A stretch of DNA of 64,000 nt from Defluviitaleaceae bacterium (GCA_009781725.1 WQVF01000002.1:59218-123217), one strand, 5' to 3'; positions 10,698 through 21,095 are shown, counted from the stretch's first letter. A program made the numbers and translations. The notes: generated by a model not told the origin, from the letters alone.

Positions 10698-12011
10698 CTA
10701 ACTTTCAGTTTTATTACTCTTTTTATATCGCAATACCAGCCAAATTACAAGCGTTGCGACAATTCTCATAAATCCAACAACAAACATCGCATTGCGATTA
10801 CCCACCCATGCAAACAATGCATGGGAGAAAAATGGTGCAACAAACAGGCTGACACTCATAATAGTATTATAGAAAGCCAGGTACATCATACGATTGTCAT
10901 CAGGGGTCGCTTCGAGTACGCCGTTGAGCAAAGATGCATTTATTCCTATAGTAGAAAATCCTGTAAAAAAACTTACAAGGGTCATCATCTGAACATTTGG
11001 AGTCAGAGGAAACAGGAACATATTGAAGGCAAGCATAGAGGTTGCGATAACCAATACTGTGTTATTGCTGTACTTACGCAGCCAACGCTGCCACATCCCC
11101 CCTGAGATAAATGCTGCAATTCCTGAGGCAAGGGCAAAGATGGCAAACCACATTTCAGTTGCCTGGATAACCATGACTTGGTGGATTGCCACAAGGGGCC
11201 ATCCTGCATGCCATGTAAACATAAAAATAAAGGCTGGGATGAAAAATTTTAGGAAATTTTTGTCTTTGAGAATTTTGGGGATTAGTGCAAGGTCGGAAGA
11301 CCCGTTACTTAGGCTGGCCTCTTGCTCCGGCACATTAAACCGCCGAAACATAAGAACCTCAAGCACCCCAAACAAAAATGCCAACACAAAGAATATTTGA
11401 TACAGAATTAGTCGCTGAGCGTCTGTGCTTGGCACAAAGGTAATAATTATCCCTGTGGTGACAGTAACCACGGGGATAATGGCCTGACCAAACTTATTAC
11501 GAAGGGTGATGGCCTGCCCTCGGGTAGTACCGCTAAAAATCGTCCCAAGGAGTCCTTGGAGAGAGGTCTGAGATAGAGCGTCAGGGCAGTTCATAATGGC
11601 AACAAGGATAACAAAGAGAAAAGGCCGTACGGTAGGAGGCAGCATGGGCACAAAGGCGATACCAAGGAGCAAGGCTCGACTTACAAGAATAAAAGCCGCA
11701 GTAGCCCGCTTTTTATTGGTAAACCGCCTAAAAAGAAAAGCTCCCGGCAGAAGCACCAATGCTCCCACGGCACCGGGTAAGGAATTGAGAAGGGCAATAT
11801 GGAATTCCCCACCTCCTAGTCGCTGTAAGAACACAGCGGAAAAAGGCCGCCACAAATTGTTGACGGTGTCGAATAACAGGCCATACATAATAAAAATCCA
11901 AACATTGGTGCCTCGCACCCGGCCAAGCTCTCGAGAAGCATAGGAAAACCCGCCTCGAATATAGGCGGGGATTTCCTTGATGGCTATATTGGGTTTGCGG
12001 AAGCGGTTCAT
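10698..12011 (-). CDS. Major facilitator superfamily transporter
   Basis: A 437-residue polytopic membrane protein with about twelve hydrophobic helices in two halves, the usual MFS size. A basic loop RRFTNKKRAT after helix 2-3 sits where the MFS motif A lies, although the canonical GxLaDrxGrk is degenerate. A cytoplasmic linker with polar residues (EQEASLSNGSSDLALIPKILK) separates the halves near residue 225. The substrate cannot be told. It lies upstream of and close to (9 bases) the DUF1980-like lipoprotein gene on the same strand, so the two may act together. Confidence 0.75.
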   Translation of the reverse strand: MNRFRKPNIAIKEIPAYIRGGFSYASRELGRVRGTNVWIFIMYGLLFDTVNNLWRPFSAVFLQRLGGGEFHIALLNSLPGAVGALVLLPGAFLFRRFTNKKRATAAFILVSRALLLGIAFVPMLPPTVRPFLFVILVAIMNCPDALSQTSLQGLLGTIFSGTTRGQAITLRNKFGQAIIPVVTVTTGIIITFVPSTDAQRLILYQIFFVLAFLFGVLEVLMFRRFNVPEQEASLSNGSSDLALIPKILKDKNFLKFFIPAFIFMFTWHAGWPLVAIHQVMVIQATEMWFAIFALASGIAAFISGGMWQRWLRKYSNNTVLVIATSMLAFNMFLFPLTPNVQMMTLVSFFTGFSTIGINASLLNGVLEATPDDNRMMYLAFYNTIMSVSLFVAPFFSHALFAWVGNRNAMFVVGFMRIVATLVIWLVLRYKKSNKTES

Positions 12012-12187
12012 GTTTTCACCTGCAAAATGAAGGATATGGATGACGGGCTTTAGTATAAATCAACGTGGCAGTCCCGCCAAAAATCGTGAAATAATTAGCA
12101 AATATACTAATAAACATGGAAAATCAATTAAAAACTAGATGGAAAAGGTTTGGTCAAAACGACAAAAGTATAGCGGTGGCGGGATGA

Positions 12188-15100
12188 TTAGGTTCGAATT
12201 ACCCACAGTCCTATGTCTTCTCCATTGATAGTCCAGGACTTGCTGTACGCACCCTCCGGAGGGGGCGTTTCATCCAGATTATCCGCCAGGATTTCTGTCA
12301 TGATTGTCTCGCGGTTATTGACTATGACGTGGGTTAGGACGGGAGCATTGTCATAATATCCGGCGTTAATCCGGTCCATTACTTCGAATCCTGCGTCCTT
12401 ACGCATATTTTGCAGTTTGCTCATTAACTCACGTAGGTTGCCTTCTTCTATTAGCTCCGGGGTCAACTGGGTGTTAAGGACTACGGTTATCCCTTTATCC
12501 TGGGAAACAGCAAAGCCTTCTTTTTGGTCGGTTTCTATCAATACATCTTCCATGGTGAGCTCTACATCGGTGCCGTCGATGTTGGTAGCCCAGGCACCTT
12601 TGTGCAACGCGGCCATTACCGTGGCCGGCTCGGAGTTAAGGGCAACTGTTATCTTTGGTACCAACTTACCATATCTTGGGCCTAGGGTCCGCAGTTGCGG
12701 TTTAAAGCGATATTCTATAAATGCTTCTGAGTTGTCTATAAAAGATATGGCTTTGACATTAAGCTCCTCTTTAACTACTTCCAGATAATCATCCCCTGGT
12801 GCCGCTGTGCCTGATTTTAGGTTTACTAGCATTTCAGGCAGTGGCTGTCGGTTTTTGATTGCAGCAGCATTGCGGGCGGCTCGGCCTATTGCGGTTATAT
12901 CCATTATGGTAGCCATGTCGGCTTCCAATGCCAGGTCGATATACTTTTCCTCGGCAATGGGATACTCACATAGATGAATGCTTATAGGAGATGTTGCATC
13001 CAAGCCTCGTACCAAATTCTGATAAATTTGCTCCGTTATAAATGGCACAAAGGGCGCGGTCAGCTTGGCAACTGTAACCAATGCATGGTGCAAAACCTTG
13101 TATGCATTAATTTTATCCTGCTCCATGCCATCGGCCCAGAAACGCTCTCTACTGCGGCGTAGATACCAATTGCTTAGGTCATCTACAAATTGGTCTATGG
13201 CCCTGGCTGGGTCTGTTATTTCAAATTTCTCTAGGGCGGTGTCAACTTTTTTGACCAAGGTGTTAAGACGGGACAATAGCCATCTATCCATTACACTCAA
13301 GTCCATGGCTTCGTATTCAAATGGGTTGAACCCATCGATATCGGCGTAAAGAACGTAGAAGGCATAGGTATTCCAAAGGGTGCCCATAAATCGTCGTGAG
13401 CCTTCCTGTACAGCTTCGTCATAATACCGGGTATTAAGCCAGGGGGCTGACCCTGCGTAGAACAGCCAGCGCAAAGCATCGGCACCATGTTTTGCAAGGG
13501 CATCCTTGGGGTTAACAACATCACCTTTGGATTTGGACATTTTTTGTCCGTCTTTGTTTTGTACAAGGCCTGTTGCGATTACATTTTTGTATGAAGATTT
13601 GCCGAAAAGCATGGTAGATATGCTCATTAGGGAGTAAAACCAGCCACGAGTCTGGTCTACCCCTTCGCAGATAAAATCCGCTGGGAATTGGCTTTCGAAT
13701 AGCTCCTTATTTTCATATGGATAATGCCACTGAGCAAAGGGCATTGACCCGGAGTCGAACCAGCAGTCTATAACCTCTGGGGTACGGGTCATGGTTCCGC
13801 TACATTTAGGGCAGTTAAGCTTTACATCATCTATATAGGGCTTGTGGAGTTCGATGTTTTCAGGGACTTTCTGTCCTATTTTTTTAAGCTCATCTATACC
13901 GGATATGCAGTGCATATGGCCGCAGTCACATAGCCAAATTGGGAGAGGGGTACCCCAATAACGCTCACGGCTGATACTCCAGTCATGGATATTTTCAAGA
14001 AAATCACCGAAGCGGCCTTTTTTCATATGCTCCGGCATCCAATTGACTGTCTCATTGCTTGCAAGTAGGTCGTCTTTTTTTGCGGATACCTGGATAAACC
14101 AGGCATCTCTGGCGTAGTAGAGGAGGGGTGTGTCGCAACGCCAGCAGAAGGGATAGCTGTGGGTAATGTTTTTCTTTTTAAGGAGAAGGCCCTGCTGTTT
14201 GAGCTCCTTGATTATCAAAGGGTCGGCGTCTTTAACAAACTGACCTTCCCAAAGATGCACATCCGGGGTAAAGCATCCCTGAGGGTCTACATATTGAACA
14301 AATGGCAAATTATTTGCCTTGGAAATCCGGGAATCATCTTCGCCAAAGGCCGGGGCTATATGGACTATCCCTGTACCTGCCGATAGGGTCACATAGCCGT
14401 CGCAAACTACGGTGCCGGTTTCTTGATTGCCAAAACCAAAAAGGGATTTGTATTTAAGGCCCTCCAGCTTGGCACCGAGGAAGGTCTCCATGATTTCGAA
14501 GTTATCTTCCAGTACTTCCTCAAGGAGAGCTTTGGCCATAACATAAATATGCCCATCCTTGGAAACTCTTGCGTATTCCTCTTTAGGGTTGACGCAAAGG
14601 CCCACATTGGAAGGTAAAGTCCAGGGGGTTGTGGTCCAGGCTAGCAGATATTCATTTTCTTTACCTGACACTGGAAAACGTACGTATATACTGGGCTCCG
14701 TTACGTCTTTATAGCCCTGGGAGACTTCATGGGTAGAAAGTGGTGTGCCGCAGCGGGGGCAGTAGGGTACGACTCGATGGCCCTTGTATATCAGTCCTTT
14801 TTCGAATATCTGAGAAAGAGCCCACCATACGGACTCGATATAACTATTATGATATGTGACATATGGATTTTCCATGTCAGCCCAGTATCCTATCCGCAGG
14901 GACATCTCTTTCCACATTGCCTCATATGTCCAGACAGATTCCTTACACCTTTGGATAAAAGGCTCCACGCCGTATTCTTCTATTTGGGGCTTGCCGCTGA
15001 TGCCAAGGGCTTTTTCCACTTCCAGCTCAACAGGGAGGCCGTGGGTATCCCATCCTGCTTTGCGTAGTACTTGAAAGCCCTTCATCGTTTTGTACCGGGG

Positions 15101-15307
15101 GAAGAGGTCTTTGATGGCGCGGGCAATTACATGGCCCATATGTGGGACGCCGTTGGCGGTGGGTGGGCCGTCGTAGAATACGAAAAGGGGTTTGCCTTCC
15201 CGCACGCTCATGCTCTTCTCAAAAATTTGATGCTCCTGCCACAGGGTAAGAACTTCCTCCTCGCGCTCAGCGAAGTTTAGATTTGTGGAAACTTTGGTAT
15301 ATTTCAT
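12188..15307 (-). CDS. ileS: Isoleucine--tRNA ligase, long (type 2) form
   Basis: Charges tRNA-Ile with isoleucine in the cytosol. At 1039 residues it has the class I catalytic core with the HIGH-type motif PHMGH at residues 55-59, the editing (CP1) domain (AWTTTPWTLPSN, GTGIVHIAPAFGEDD), zinc-type cysteine pairs (PYCPRCG, FCWRCD, LNCPKC) and KMSKS near residue 590. The length and the absence of a C-terminal four-cysteine zinc finger fit the type 2, eukaryote-like IleS; many type 2 enzymes are naturally tolerant of mupirocin. It is divergent from dnaE with only 67 bases between the starts, which leaves no room for the T-box leader often found in front of ileS in Bacillota. Confidence 0.96.
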   Translation of the reverse strand: MKYTKVSTNLNFAEREEEVLTLWQEHQIFEKSMSVREGKPLFVFYDGPPTANGVPHMGHVIARAIKDLFPRYKTMKGFQVLRKAGWDTHGLPVELEVEKALGISGKPQIEEYGVEPFIQRCKESVWTYEAMWKEMSLRIGYWADMENPYVTYHNSYIESVWWALSQIFEKGLIYKGHRVVPYCPRCGTPLSTHEVSQGYKDVTEPSIYVRFPVSGKENEYLLAWTTTPWTLPSNVGLCVNPKEEYARVSKDGHIYVMAKALLEEVLEDNFEIMETFLGAKLEGLKYKSLFGFGNQETGTVVCDGYVTLSAGTGIVHIAPAFGEDDSRISKANNLPFVQYVDPQGCFTPDVHLWEGQFVKDADPLIIKELKQQGLLLKKKNITHSYPFCWRCDTPLLYYARDAWFIQVSAKKDDLLASNETVNWMPEHMKKGRFGDFLENIHDWSISRERYWGTPLPIWLCDCGHMHCISGIDELKKIGQKVPENIELHKPYIDDVKLNCPKCSGTMTRTPEVIDCWFDSGSMPFAQWHYPYENKELFESQFPADFICEGVDQTRGWFYSLMSISTMLFGKSSYKNVIATGLVQNKDGQKMSKSKGDVVNPKDALAKHGADALRWLFYAGSAPWLNTRYYDEAVQEGSRRFMGTLWNTYAFYVLYADIDGFNPFEYEAMDLSVMDRWLLSRLNTLVKKVDTALEKFEITDPARAIDQFVDDLSNWYLRRSRERFWADGMEQDKINAYKVLHHALVTVAKLTAPFVPFITEQIYQNLVRGLDATSPISIHLCEYPIAEEKYIDLALEADMATIMDITAIGRAARNAAAIKNRQPLPEMLVNLKSGTAAPGDDYLEVVKEELNVKAISFIDNSEAFIEYRFKPQLRTLGPRYGKLVPKITVALNSEPATVMAALHKGAWATNIDGTDVELTMEDVLIETDQKEGFAVSQDKGITVVLNTQLTPELIEEGNLRELMSKLQNMRKDAGFEVMDRINAGYYDNAPVLTHVIVNNRETIMTEILADNLDETPPPEGAYSKSWTINGEDIGLWVIRT

Positions 15308-15374
15308 ATAGGCTTGCTCCTTTCTAAGAGCTCAAGTATATTATTGCCTATAATTGTTGTAAAGGAGCATTCCA

Positions 15375-18300
15375 ATGTCCCAACCCTTCGCCCACCTACA
15401 CGTCCACACAGAATACAGCCTACTAGACGGCTCTGCCAAAATCCAAGAGCTTATTTCCACCACCAAGGCCCAAGGCCTAAACAGCCTAGCCATCACCGAC
15501 CATGGTGTAATGTATGGTGTAATCGATTTCTATAAAGCAGCAAAGGAGGCCGGAATAAAACCCGTCCTAGGCTGCGAGGTATATGTATCCCCAGGCTCCC
15601 GCCACGAAAAAAAGGCTACATCCGATGGGGTTTACCAGCATCTGGTACTGCTGGCGGAGAACTTGGAAGGCTACCACAACCTGGTAAGGCTGGTATCTTT
15701 GGGCTTTACCGAGGGATTCTATTACCGGCCTCGTGTGGATGTAGAGCTCCTTACGCAATACAGTTCAGGTCTTATTGCCCTAAGCGGCTGTCTTTCCGGG
15801 GTAGTCCCCAAGATACTTATGGGTAACGGCTACGATGCAGGGAAAGCTCGTGCCCTTCAGTTTGAAGAAATCTTTGGCAAAGGCAATTTTTACTTAGAAT
15901 TACAAGACTATGGCTCCGCTGAACAGCGAGAAGTCAACCAGCAGCTTATACGCATCTCCAAGGAAACTGGCATACCCATGGTTGCGACTAACGATGTCCA
16001 CTATATAAAGCAGTCAGACGCAAGGGCCCATGAAGTACTGCTCTGCATCCAAACCGGTAAAACCATGCTGGATGAAAATCGCATGTCCTTTGACAGCGAC
16101 CAGTTTTATCTTAAATCTCCTGAGGATATGTATGCTCTATTTCCCTACGCAAAGGATGCATTGGAGAACACCCAAAAAATTGCCGACCGCTGCAACGTGG
16201 AAATCACATTCAATGAATACAAGCTCCCGATTTTCGAAGTCCCGGAAGGGCAAACGGCCTACGACTACTTAAAGCAGCTCTGTGTAGACGGCTTAAAGGA
16301 ACGATATGGCCAAAATTATGAAGAATATCTGCCACGGCTAAATTATGAGCTTGATACAATTGGCTCCATGGGCTTCTTGGAATACTTCCTGATAGTATGG
16401 GATTTTATCCGCTATGCCCGGGAGAACGGAATTATGGTCGGTCCGGGGCGAGGCAGTGGCGCAGGCTCAATTGTTGCATATACCCTACGAATTACGGATA
16501 TTGACCCCATTCCATATAATCTGCTCTTCGAACGATTCCTAAATCCCGAGCGGATATCCATGCCTGACTTTGATATCGACTTTTGCTACGAGCGGCGGCA
16601 GGAAGTCATTGACTATGTAAACGAAAAATACGGCAAAGACCATGTGGCCCAGATAATCACCTTTGGAACCATGGCTGCCCGCGCGGTAATACGAGATGTA
16701 GGCCGTGCCCTGGCGATGCCCTATTCCGACGTGGATAGAATCGCTAAAATGGTGCCTGGGGAGTTGGGCATAACCTTGACCCGGGCACTAACCATCAACC
16801 CAGATATGAAATCCGCCTACGAAAACGAAGACGATACCCGCAACCTAGTGGACATGGCTCTGCGTCTGGAAGGCCTGCCCCGCCATGCCTCTACCCATGC
16901 GGCAGGGGTTGTAATCTGCGATAAACCTGTATCTGACTATATCCCCCTTAACCTCAACGACGGTATCGTTACCACTCAGTTCCCAATGAATACCGTTGAG
17001 GAGCTTGGTCTGCTGAAGATGGACTTCCTAGGACTTAGGACCCTCACGGTAATCCGGATAGCTGCCGAAGAGGTCATGCGCTCCAGAGGCATTCACATAA
17101 ACTTGGACGACTGGACCTATGACGACCCTAAGGTTTTTGAGCTGATAAGCCAGGCCAAAACAGAAGGGGTATTCCAGTTGGAGTCCGGGGGAATGAAAAC
17201 TTTCATGCGGGACCTCGGCCCTGAGAATATGGAGGATATCACCGCCGGTATTTCCCTGTATCGCCCCGGTCCCATGGATTCGATTCCTAAGTATGTACAG
17301 GGCAAGCGCAATCCCGCCAAAGTCAAATATATGCATCCAACCTTGGAGCCGATACTCAAGACCACCTATGGCTGTATCGTATATCAAGAACAGGTAATGC
17401 AAATAGTACAGGATTTAGCAGGATACTCTTTGGGCCGCGCCGACTTAATCCGCCGTGCAATGTCCAAGAAAAAAGCCGATGTAATGGAAGAAGAACGAAA
17501 AAATTTTATCCACGGCCTAGGAGATGATGTCCCTGGCTGTGTTAAAAATGGAATCCCTGAAAGCATAGCTGCGCAAATATTCAATGATATGGCAGACTTT
17601 GCCGCCTATGCATTCAATAAGTCCCATGCAGCCGGGTATGCAGTAGTTTGCTACCAGACAGCTTGGCTCAAGGTCTATTATCCCGTAGAGTTTATGGCAG
17701 CGACAATGACCTCCATTATGGGCAGCATTGACGCCGTTGCCGGGTATATAAACGAATGTAAACGTATGGGCATTAAGCTCCTGCCTCCGGATATAAATCA
17801 AGGCCAGGTGACTTTTAGCGTAGAAGGGGAAGATATCCGTTATGCCCTTGCGGGGATTCGTAATGTAGGCCGTGGGATGGTTACCGCCATTGTATCGGAG
17901 CGGGAGCGAGGAGGTGATTTCCAAGGAATCACGGACTTTATCCGCCGTATGTCTGGCCATGATATTAATAAACGCTGTGTTGAGAGTTTGATAAAGGCCG
18001 GGGCTTTCGATTCCCTTGGAGGCAAACGAGCTCAATATATGTCCATATTCGAAGTAATAATGAGCGGCCAAGCCCTTATAAGAAAAAGTGTGTTGGATGG
18101 GCAAATGTCCCTTTTCGACTTAGACGATTCACCAGAGGAAACCTTTGAGGCGGACAGACTCCCAAATATAGGAGAGCTCCCTCATCGCCTACTATTGGCT
18201 AACGAAAAAGAAATGTTGGGAATATATGTAAGCGGCCATCCCCTGTCGGATTATGAAGATGTTCTCAAGCGCTACACCAACTACACCAGCCTAGATTTTG

Positions 18301-18845
18301 TGGCAAAAGAGGATGAAGACACCAATATGGTCGACGGGGAGTCTGTAAAATATGGCGGTATGATTACAGCTAAGTCCGTAAAATACACCAAGGCAGAAAG
18401 CAAACCCTTCTGTTTCCTGACCGTAGAGGACCTATACGGCTCAGTTGAGGTAGCCGTTTTCCCAAAAATGTATGAAAAATTTGGTCCTCGCCTAGCCACA
18501 GACCAGGTAATAATAGTCCAAGGGAAAACAAGCGTAAGAGAAGACGAAGACACCAAAATCATTGCCAATGACATGCTTATGTACGACGATATCCCAAAGG
18601 ATGCTGACTCCGGCCCCACCCGCACCCTATGGGTAAAGGTCCCCAAAAACCGCCCGATTCCCCCCAGCAACATAACTGATGTATTGGCAGCCTTCAAAGG
18701 CGACACCCAGGTAATGATATACAATGAGGCCCAGAATCGGTCATTCCTTGCTCAGAGGTCTTATTGGGTGAGCTTGAGTGAGGATTTGACGCGGGCATTA
18801 GAAGATTTGCTTGGGGCTGGGGCTGTTAAGATTGTGTCGAAGTAG
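15375..18845 (+). CDS. dnaE: DNA polymerase III subunit alpha
   Basis: An 1156-residue replicative-type C-family DNA polymerase. It starts with a PHP domain (HLHVHTEYSLLDGSAKI, residues 8-24), then the palm with the catalytic aspartates in PDFDIDFCYERR (about 396-407) and the GPGRGSGAGS loop before it. Fingers, helix-hairpin-helix and a C-terminal OB-fold (KSVKYTKAESKPFCFLTVEDLYGS, about 1005-1028) follow. This is the DnaE form, not PolC. In Bacillota that carry PolC, DnaE extends the primer on the lagging strand; no polC is in the window. The ATG at 15375 has AAGGAG 7 bases upstream. The gene is convergent with the DUF3307 gene, with 4 bases between the stops. Confidence 0.97.
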   Translation: MSQPFAHLHVHTEYSLLDGSAKIQELISTTKAQGLNSLAITDHGVMYGVIDFYKAAKEAGIKPVLGCEVYVSPGSRHEKKATSDGVYQHLVLLAENLEGYHNLVRLVSLGFTEGFYYRPRVDVELLTQYSSGLIALSGCLSGVVPKILMGNGYDAGKARALQFEEIFGKGNFYLELQDYGSAEQREVNQQLIRISKETGIPMVATNDVHYIKQSDARAHEVLLCIQTGKTMLDENRMSFDSDQFYLKSPEDMYALFPYAKDALENTQKIADRCNVEITFNEYKLPIFEVPEGQTAYDYLKQLCVDGLKERYGQNYEEYLPRLNYELDTIGSMGFLEYFLIVWDFIRYARENGIMVGPGRGSGAGSIVAYTLRITDIDPIPYNLLFERFLNPERISMPDFDIDFCYERRQEVIDYVNEKYGKDHVAQIITFGTMAARAVIRDVGRALAMPYSDVDRIAKMVPGELGITLTRALTINPDMKSAYENEDDTRNLVDMALRLEGLPRHASTHAAGVVICDKPVSDYIPLNLNDGIVTTQFPMNTVEELGLLKMDFLGLRTLTVIRIAAEEVMRSRGIHINLDDWTYDDPKVFELISQAKTEGVFQLESGGMKTFMRDLGPENMEDITAGISLYRPGPMDSIPKYVQGKRNPAKVKYMHPTLEPILKTTYGCIVYQEQVMQIVQDLAGYSLGRADLIRRAMSKKKADVMEEERKNFIHGLGDDVPGCVKNGIPESIAAQIFNDMADFAAYAFNKSHAAGYAVVCYQTAWLKVYYPVEFMAATMTSIMGSIDAVAGYINECKRMGIKLLPPDINQGQVTFSVEGEDIRYALAGIRNVGRGMVTAIVSERERGGDFQGITDFIRRMSGHDINKRCVESLIKAGAFDSLGGKRAQYMSIFEVIMSGQALIRKSVLDGQMSLFDLDDSPEETFEADRLPNIGELPHRLLLANEKEMLGIYVSGHPLSDYEDVLKRYTNYTSLDFVAKEDEDTNMVDGESVKYGGMITAKSVKYTKAESKPFCFLTVEDLYGSVEVAVFPKMYEKFGPRLATDQVIIVQGKTSVREDEDTKIIANDMLMYDDIPKDADSGPTRTLWVKVPKNRPIPPSNITDVLAAFKGDTQVMIYNEAQNRSFLAQRSYWVSLSEDLTRALEDLLGAGAVKIVSK

Positions 18846-18849
18846 AGAG

Positions 18850-19581
18850 TCAAATTAGTCCTAGCGCGAATGCAACAATAAACACGGATGTCATGCTTAA
18901 CAGTGTGCCAATTATGTAGAACTCGGCTAGGGAGGTTGGCTTATCACTGTCATTGATTTCGGGAAAACGCATTACTGACTTCGCAGCTAACACAAAGGCG
19001 ATAGCTCCAAACTGCCTGTTGACTAAGAGAAAGAAGATAATAATACGCTCAAGATATCCAATCATTTTGCCAGCACCTTTTTGGCTACTGGTTGGAAGGG
19101 CGGCACTGTTGCCTTTATTAAAGTCCCAAATATCGCCTTTTTCTATTAACAAACCAACTGGTTTTAATAGTATTAGTAATCCTAGTGCTATAATCATTAG
19201 CTCAGCAGGTAGAGAATACTCAAGTGCGGTTGTGATAGGTGCACGTAGTGATAGACATCGCCCCCATATACACCACAATGCAATAATTACAGCAAGATGG
19301 AGTAGTTGGTCAATGATAAATTTTTTGCAAGGGATGTATTTTTTTAGCCAATCGATTACTAAATGAGCGATGCTTGCACCCACGACAATAAACACCCAAT
19401 ATCGCGAAAAGCCAACACCAACAAATAAAATGGTGGCCATGCACAGTGAATAAACTCCACTATGTATGAGTAGCCATTTTTTCATGACATCTTTATTATC
19501 AGCCATTGTTTTGGATTGGACGTAGAAGTCGCCTAGTATGTGGCCAAGTAGCATAATGGTGAGAATCGTGGGTATGGTCAT
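18850..19581 (-). CDS. DUF3307 membrane protein, partner of SatD
   Basis: A 243-residue integral membrane protein with about seven hydrophobic helices. The N-terminus, LLGHILGDFYVQSKTMADNK, then HSGVYSL and HLVIDWLKKY near residues 80-95, is the DUF3307 signature. Such genes are often found directly after satD, and here the ATG overlaps the satD-like stop by 4 bases, so the two are translationally coupled. The SatD/SatE region of Streptococcus mutans was tied to acid tolerance; the biochemical role of DUF3307 is unknown. The conserved HD/H residues in the first helices hint at an active membrane function, which is inference. Confidence 0.8.
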   Translation of the reverse strand: MTIPTILTIMLLGHILGDFYVQSKTMADNKDVMKKWLLIHSGVYSLCMATILFVGVGFSRYWVFIVVGASIAHLVIDWLKKYIPCKKFIIDQLLHLAVIIALWCIWGRCLSLRAPITTALEYSLPAELMIIALGLLILLKPVGLLIEKGDIWDFNKGNSAALPTSSQKGAGKMIGYLERIIIFFLLVNRQFGAIAFVLAAKSVMRFPEINDSDKPTSLAEFYIIGTLLSMTSVFIVAFALGLI

Positions 19582-20999
19582 GGGGATTCGCCTTTCTGGT
19601 GTTCCTTTAATATATTCATTAATGCTCGAGCATCTATAATATACTTATGGTTTTGTGGCAAGTTTGCGTTGAATATCTGTAGTGCTTTTTCGATAGTATT
19701 TACAGCTCTATCATAATCGTTTAGTTTATGCAGGCAACCAGCCATATTGTGTAGTGTGATTGCGTGATTAATTTCTGAATGCTCAATATATGCATTAGCA
19801 CCCAATGCTTTCTCGTAATATGCAAGTGCAGATGTATAGTCTTGGCTTTCATCATGCAAAAGAGCTAAGTTGCTATATAATGTTCCCCAATCTGGTGCTG
19901 ACGGATTTAGGATATCACCAGCCACAGATAAAGCGTTCTCTAATGTTGTCTTTGCATCATGATAATTCATTTTTTTGTAGTACGCTCTTGCTTGTTCGAC
20001 TAATAAATCAAGGCTCCATTGTGATTTTGGCATAGATAATTGTAGTGTCTGGGCCGACTGGATTGCTGCGTCTGCTTTTTTGTACATGGATGTTTCTGAG
20101 TATGCTTCTGCCAAAGTAATATAAATTAGTATAAGCTGTTGATTGTTAATTTCACCCTGTTTTGCCATTTCAAGGGATTTTTCTAGAAGCGGTATTGCAT
20201 CTTGGTGATGGTGCTGTTTAATTTTACGTTGTCCCAAGTTAAGGAATGTCAGATAGCTTTTTTGAGGAGTAATGTTGACTCCTAGTGCATACTCATCAAT
20301 ATTTGCCAGATACTCTGTTATCCCACTCCAAGCCCGTCGATACACATCATAGGAAGCGGCCGCGAGTTGCTTCTTTACTACTGAAGGGACAACATTTATT
20401 CGATTCGTAATCAGCCTGTATAGTTCTTGTTTTTTTTCGATATCCTTAGGGTAGGCCTCTTGCGCTTCTATCTCTTCTGCTGTCCAGCAAATTTCACGTT
20501 GTTTTTCAGTCCATCTTTCAGTTAGCACTGATAGCATATCAAGTTGGCTACGTATTAGTGGTTGCTCTAGCGTGCCTATTTCAAATGAAATCTGCATCCA
20601 ATGATCGCTTTCGCGTTCCTTTAACTTGGTAAGCTCCTCCATAATTGTTATAAAGGCAGGGCCATCAACTTCATTGCGATCCGATGATGTAATGGTCAGT
20701 TCTCCCATCACAGCACATATTCGTACAAGGGTTTTATCCACTCTGTAAAAGACTTTAATTATGTCTTGAATAATCTGCGGAGCATTATGCTGTGCAGATA
20801 GAACTCCTTCGAAAGAATCGCCCCTAACAAGTCCAAATCCAGCTAGCAATGAGCTGCGATACTTCATATTTATTTTATCAAAAATATTTTTCGCCGCCTG
20901 CGTAACCCTTTCCCGAACCTCCGGCTCAAGCCCACGTGAATTAACAATGTCACCCATTATGACACAGTACATAGCCTTATTCCTCCCAAATTTCTTCAT
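19578..20999 (-). CDS. SatD-family protein fused to TPR repeats
   Basis: A 473-residue cytosolic protein. Residues about 8-200 match the SatD family: MYCVIMGDIVNSRGL, then FGLVRGDSFEGVL, ICAVMGELT and the helix-turn-helix-like end around EQPLIRSQLDMLSVL. Residues about 250-470 are helical tandem repeats of TPR type (YETSMYKKADAAIQSAQ-like units, YTSALAYYEKALGANAYI, YDRAVNTIEKALQIF). Plain SatD proteins are about 220 residues, so the TPR part is an addition. The start at 20999 is chosen because AAAGGAG sits 8 bases upstream; a TTG at 21038 would lie inside the operator. The promoter carries accaaatttggt palindromes, so the gene is probably under specific repression. Confidence 0.75.
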   Translation of the reverse strand: MKKFGRNKAMYCVIMGDIVNSRGLEPEVRERVTQAAKNIFDKINMKYRSSLLAGFGLVRGDSFEGVLSAQHNAPQIIQDIIKVFYRVDKTLVRICAVMGELTITSSDRNEVDGPAFITIMEELTKLKERESDHWMQISFEIGTLEQPLIRSQLDMLSVLTERWTEKQREICWTAEEIEAQEAYPKDIEKKQELYRLITNRINVVPSVVKKQLAAASYDVYRRAWSGITEYLANIDEYALGVNITPQKSYLTFLNLGQRKIKQHHHQDAIPLLEKSLEMAKQGEINNQQLILIYITLAEAYSETSMYKKADAAIQSAQTLQLSMPKSQWSLDLLVEQARAYYKKMNYHDAKTTLENALSVAGDILNPSAPDWGTLYSNLALLHDESQDYTSALAYYEKALGANAYIEHSEINHAITLHNMAGCLHKLNDYDRAVNTIEKALQIFNANLPQNHKYIIDARALMNILKEHQKGESP

Positions 21000-21019
21000 G
21001 GAGCCGCTCCTTTCAGAGG

Positions 21020-21095
21020 TTATACCAAATTTGGTCAAAAATCAAGTTTTGAACTAAATTTGGTGTACATGCTATAATATGACCAAATTTGGTCA
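21020..21095. promoter_or_regulatory. Divergent promoter region with repeated ACCAAATTTGGT operators
   Basis: Two perfect palindromes, ACCAAATTTGGT at about 21024-21035 and GACCAAATTTGGTC at about 21080-21093, flank a half-matching AAATTTGGT at about 21056-21064. On the minus strand the first palindrome lies between a -35-like TTGATT and a -10-like TATAAC, so a bound protein would block satD transcription. On the plus strand TTGAAC and TATAAT (18-base spacer) precede the second palindrome. The regulator is not encoded nearby. Confidence 0.65.
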
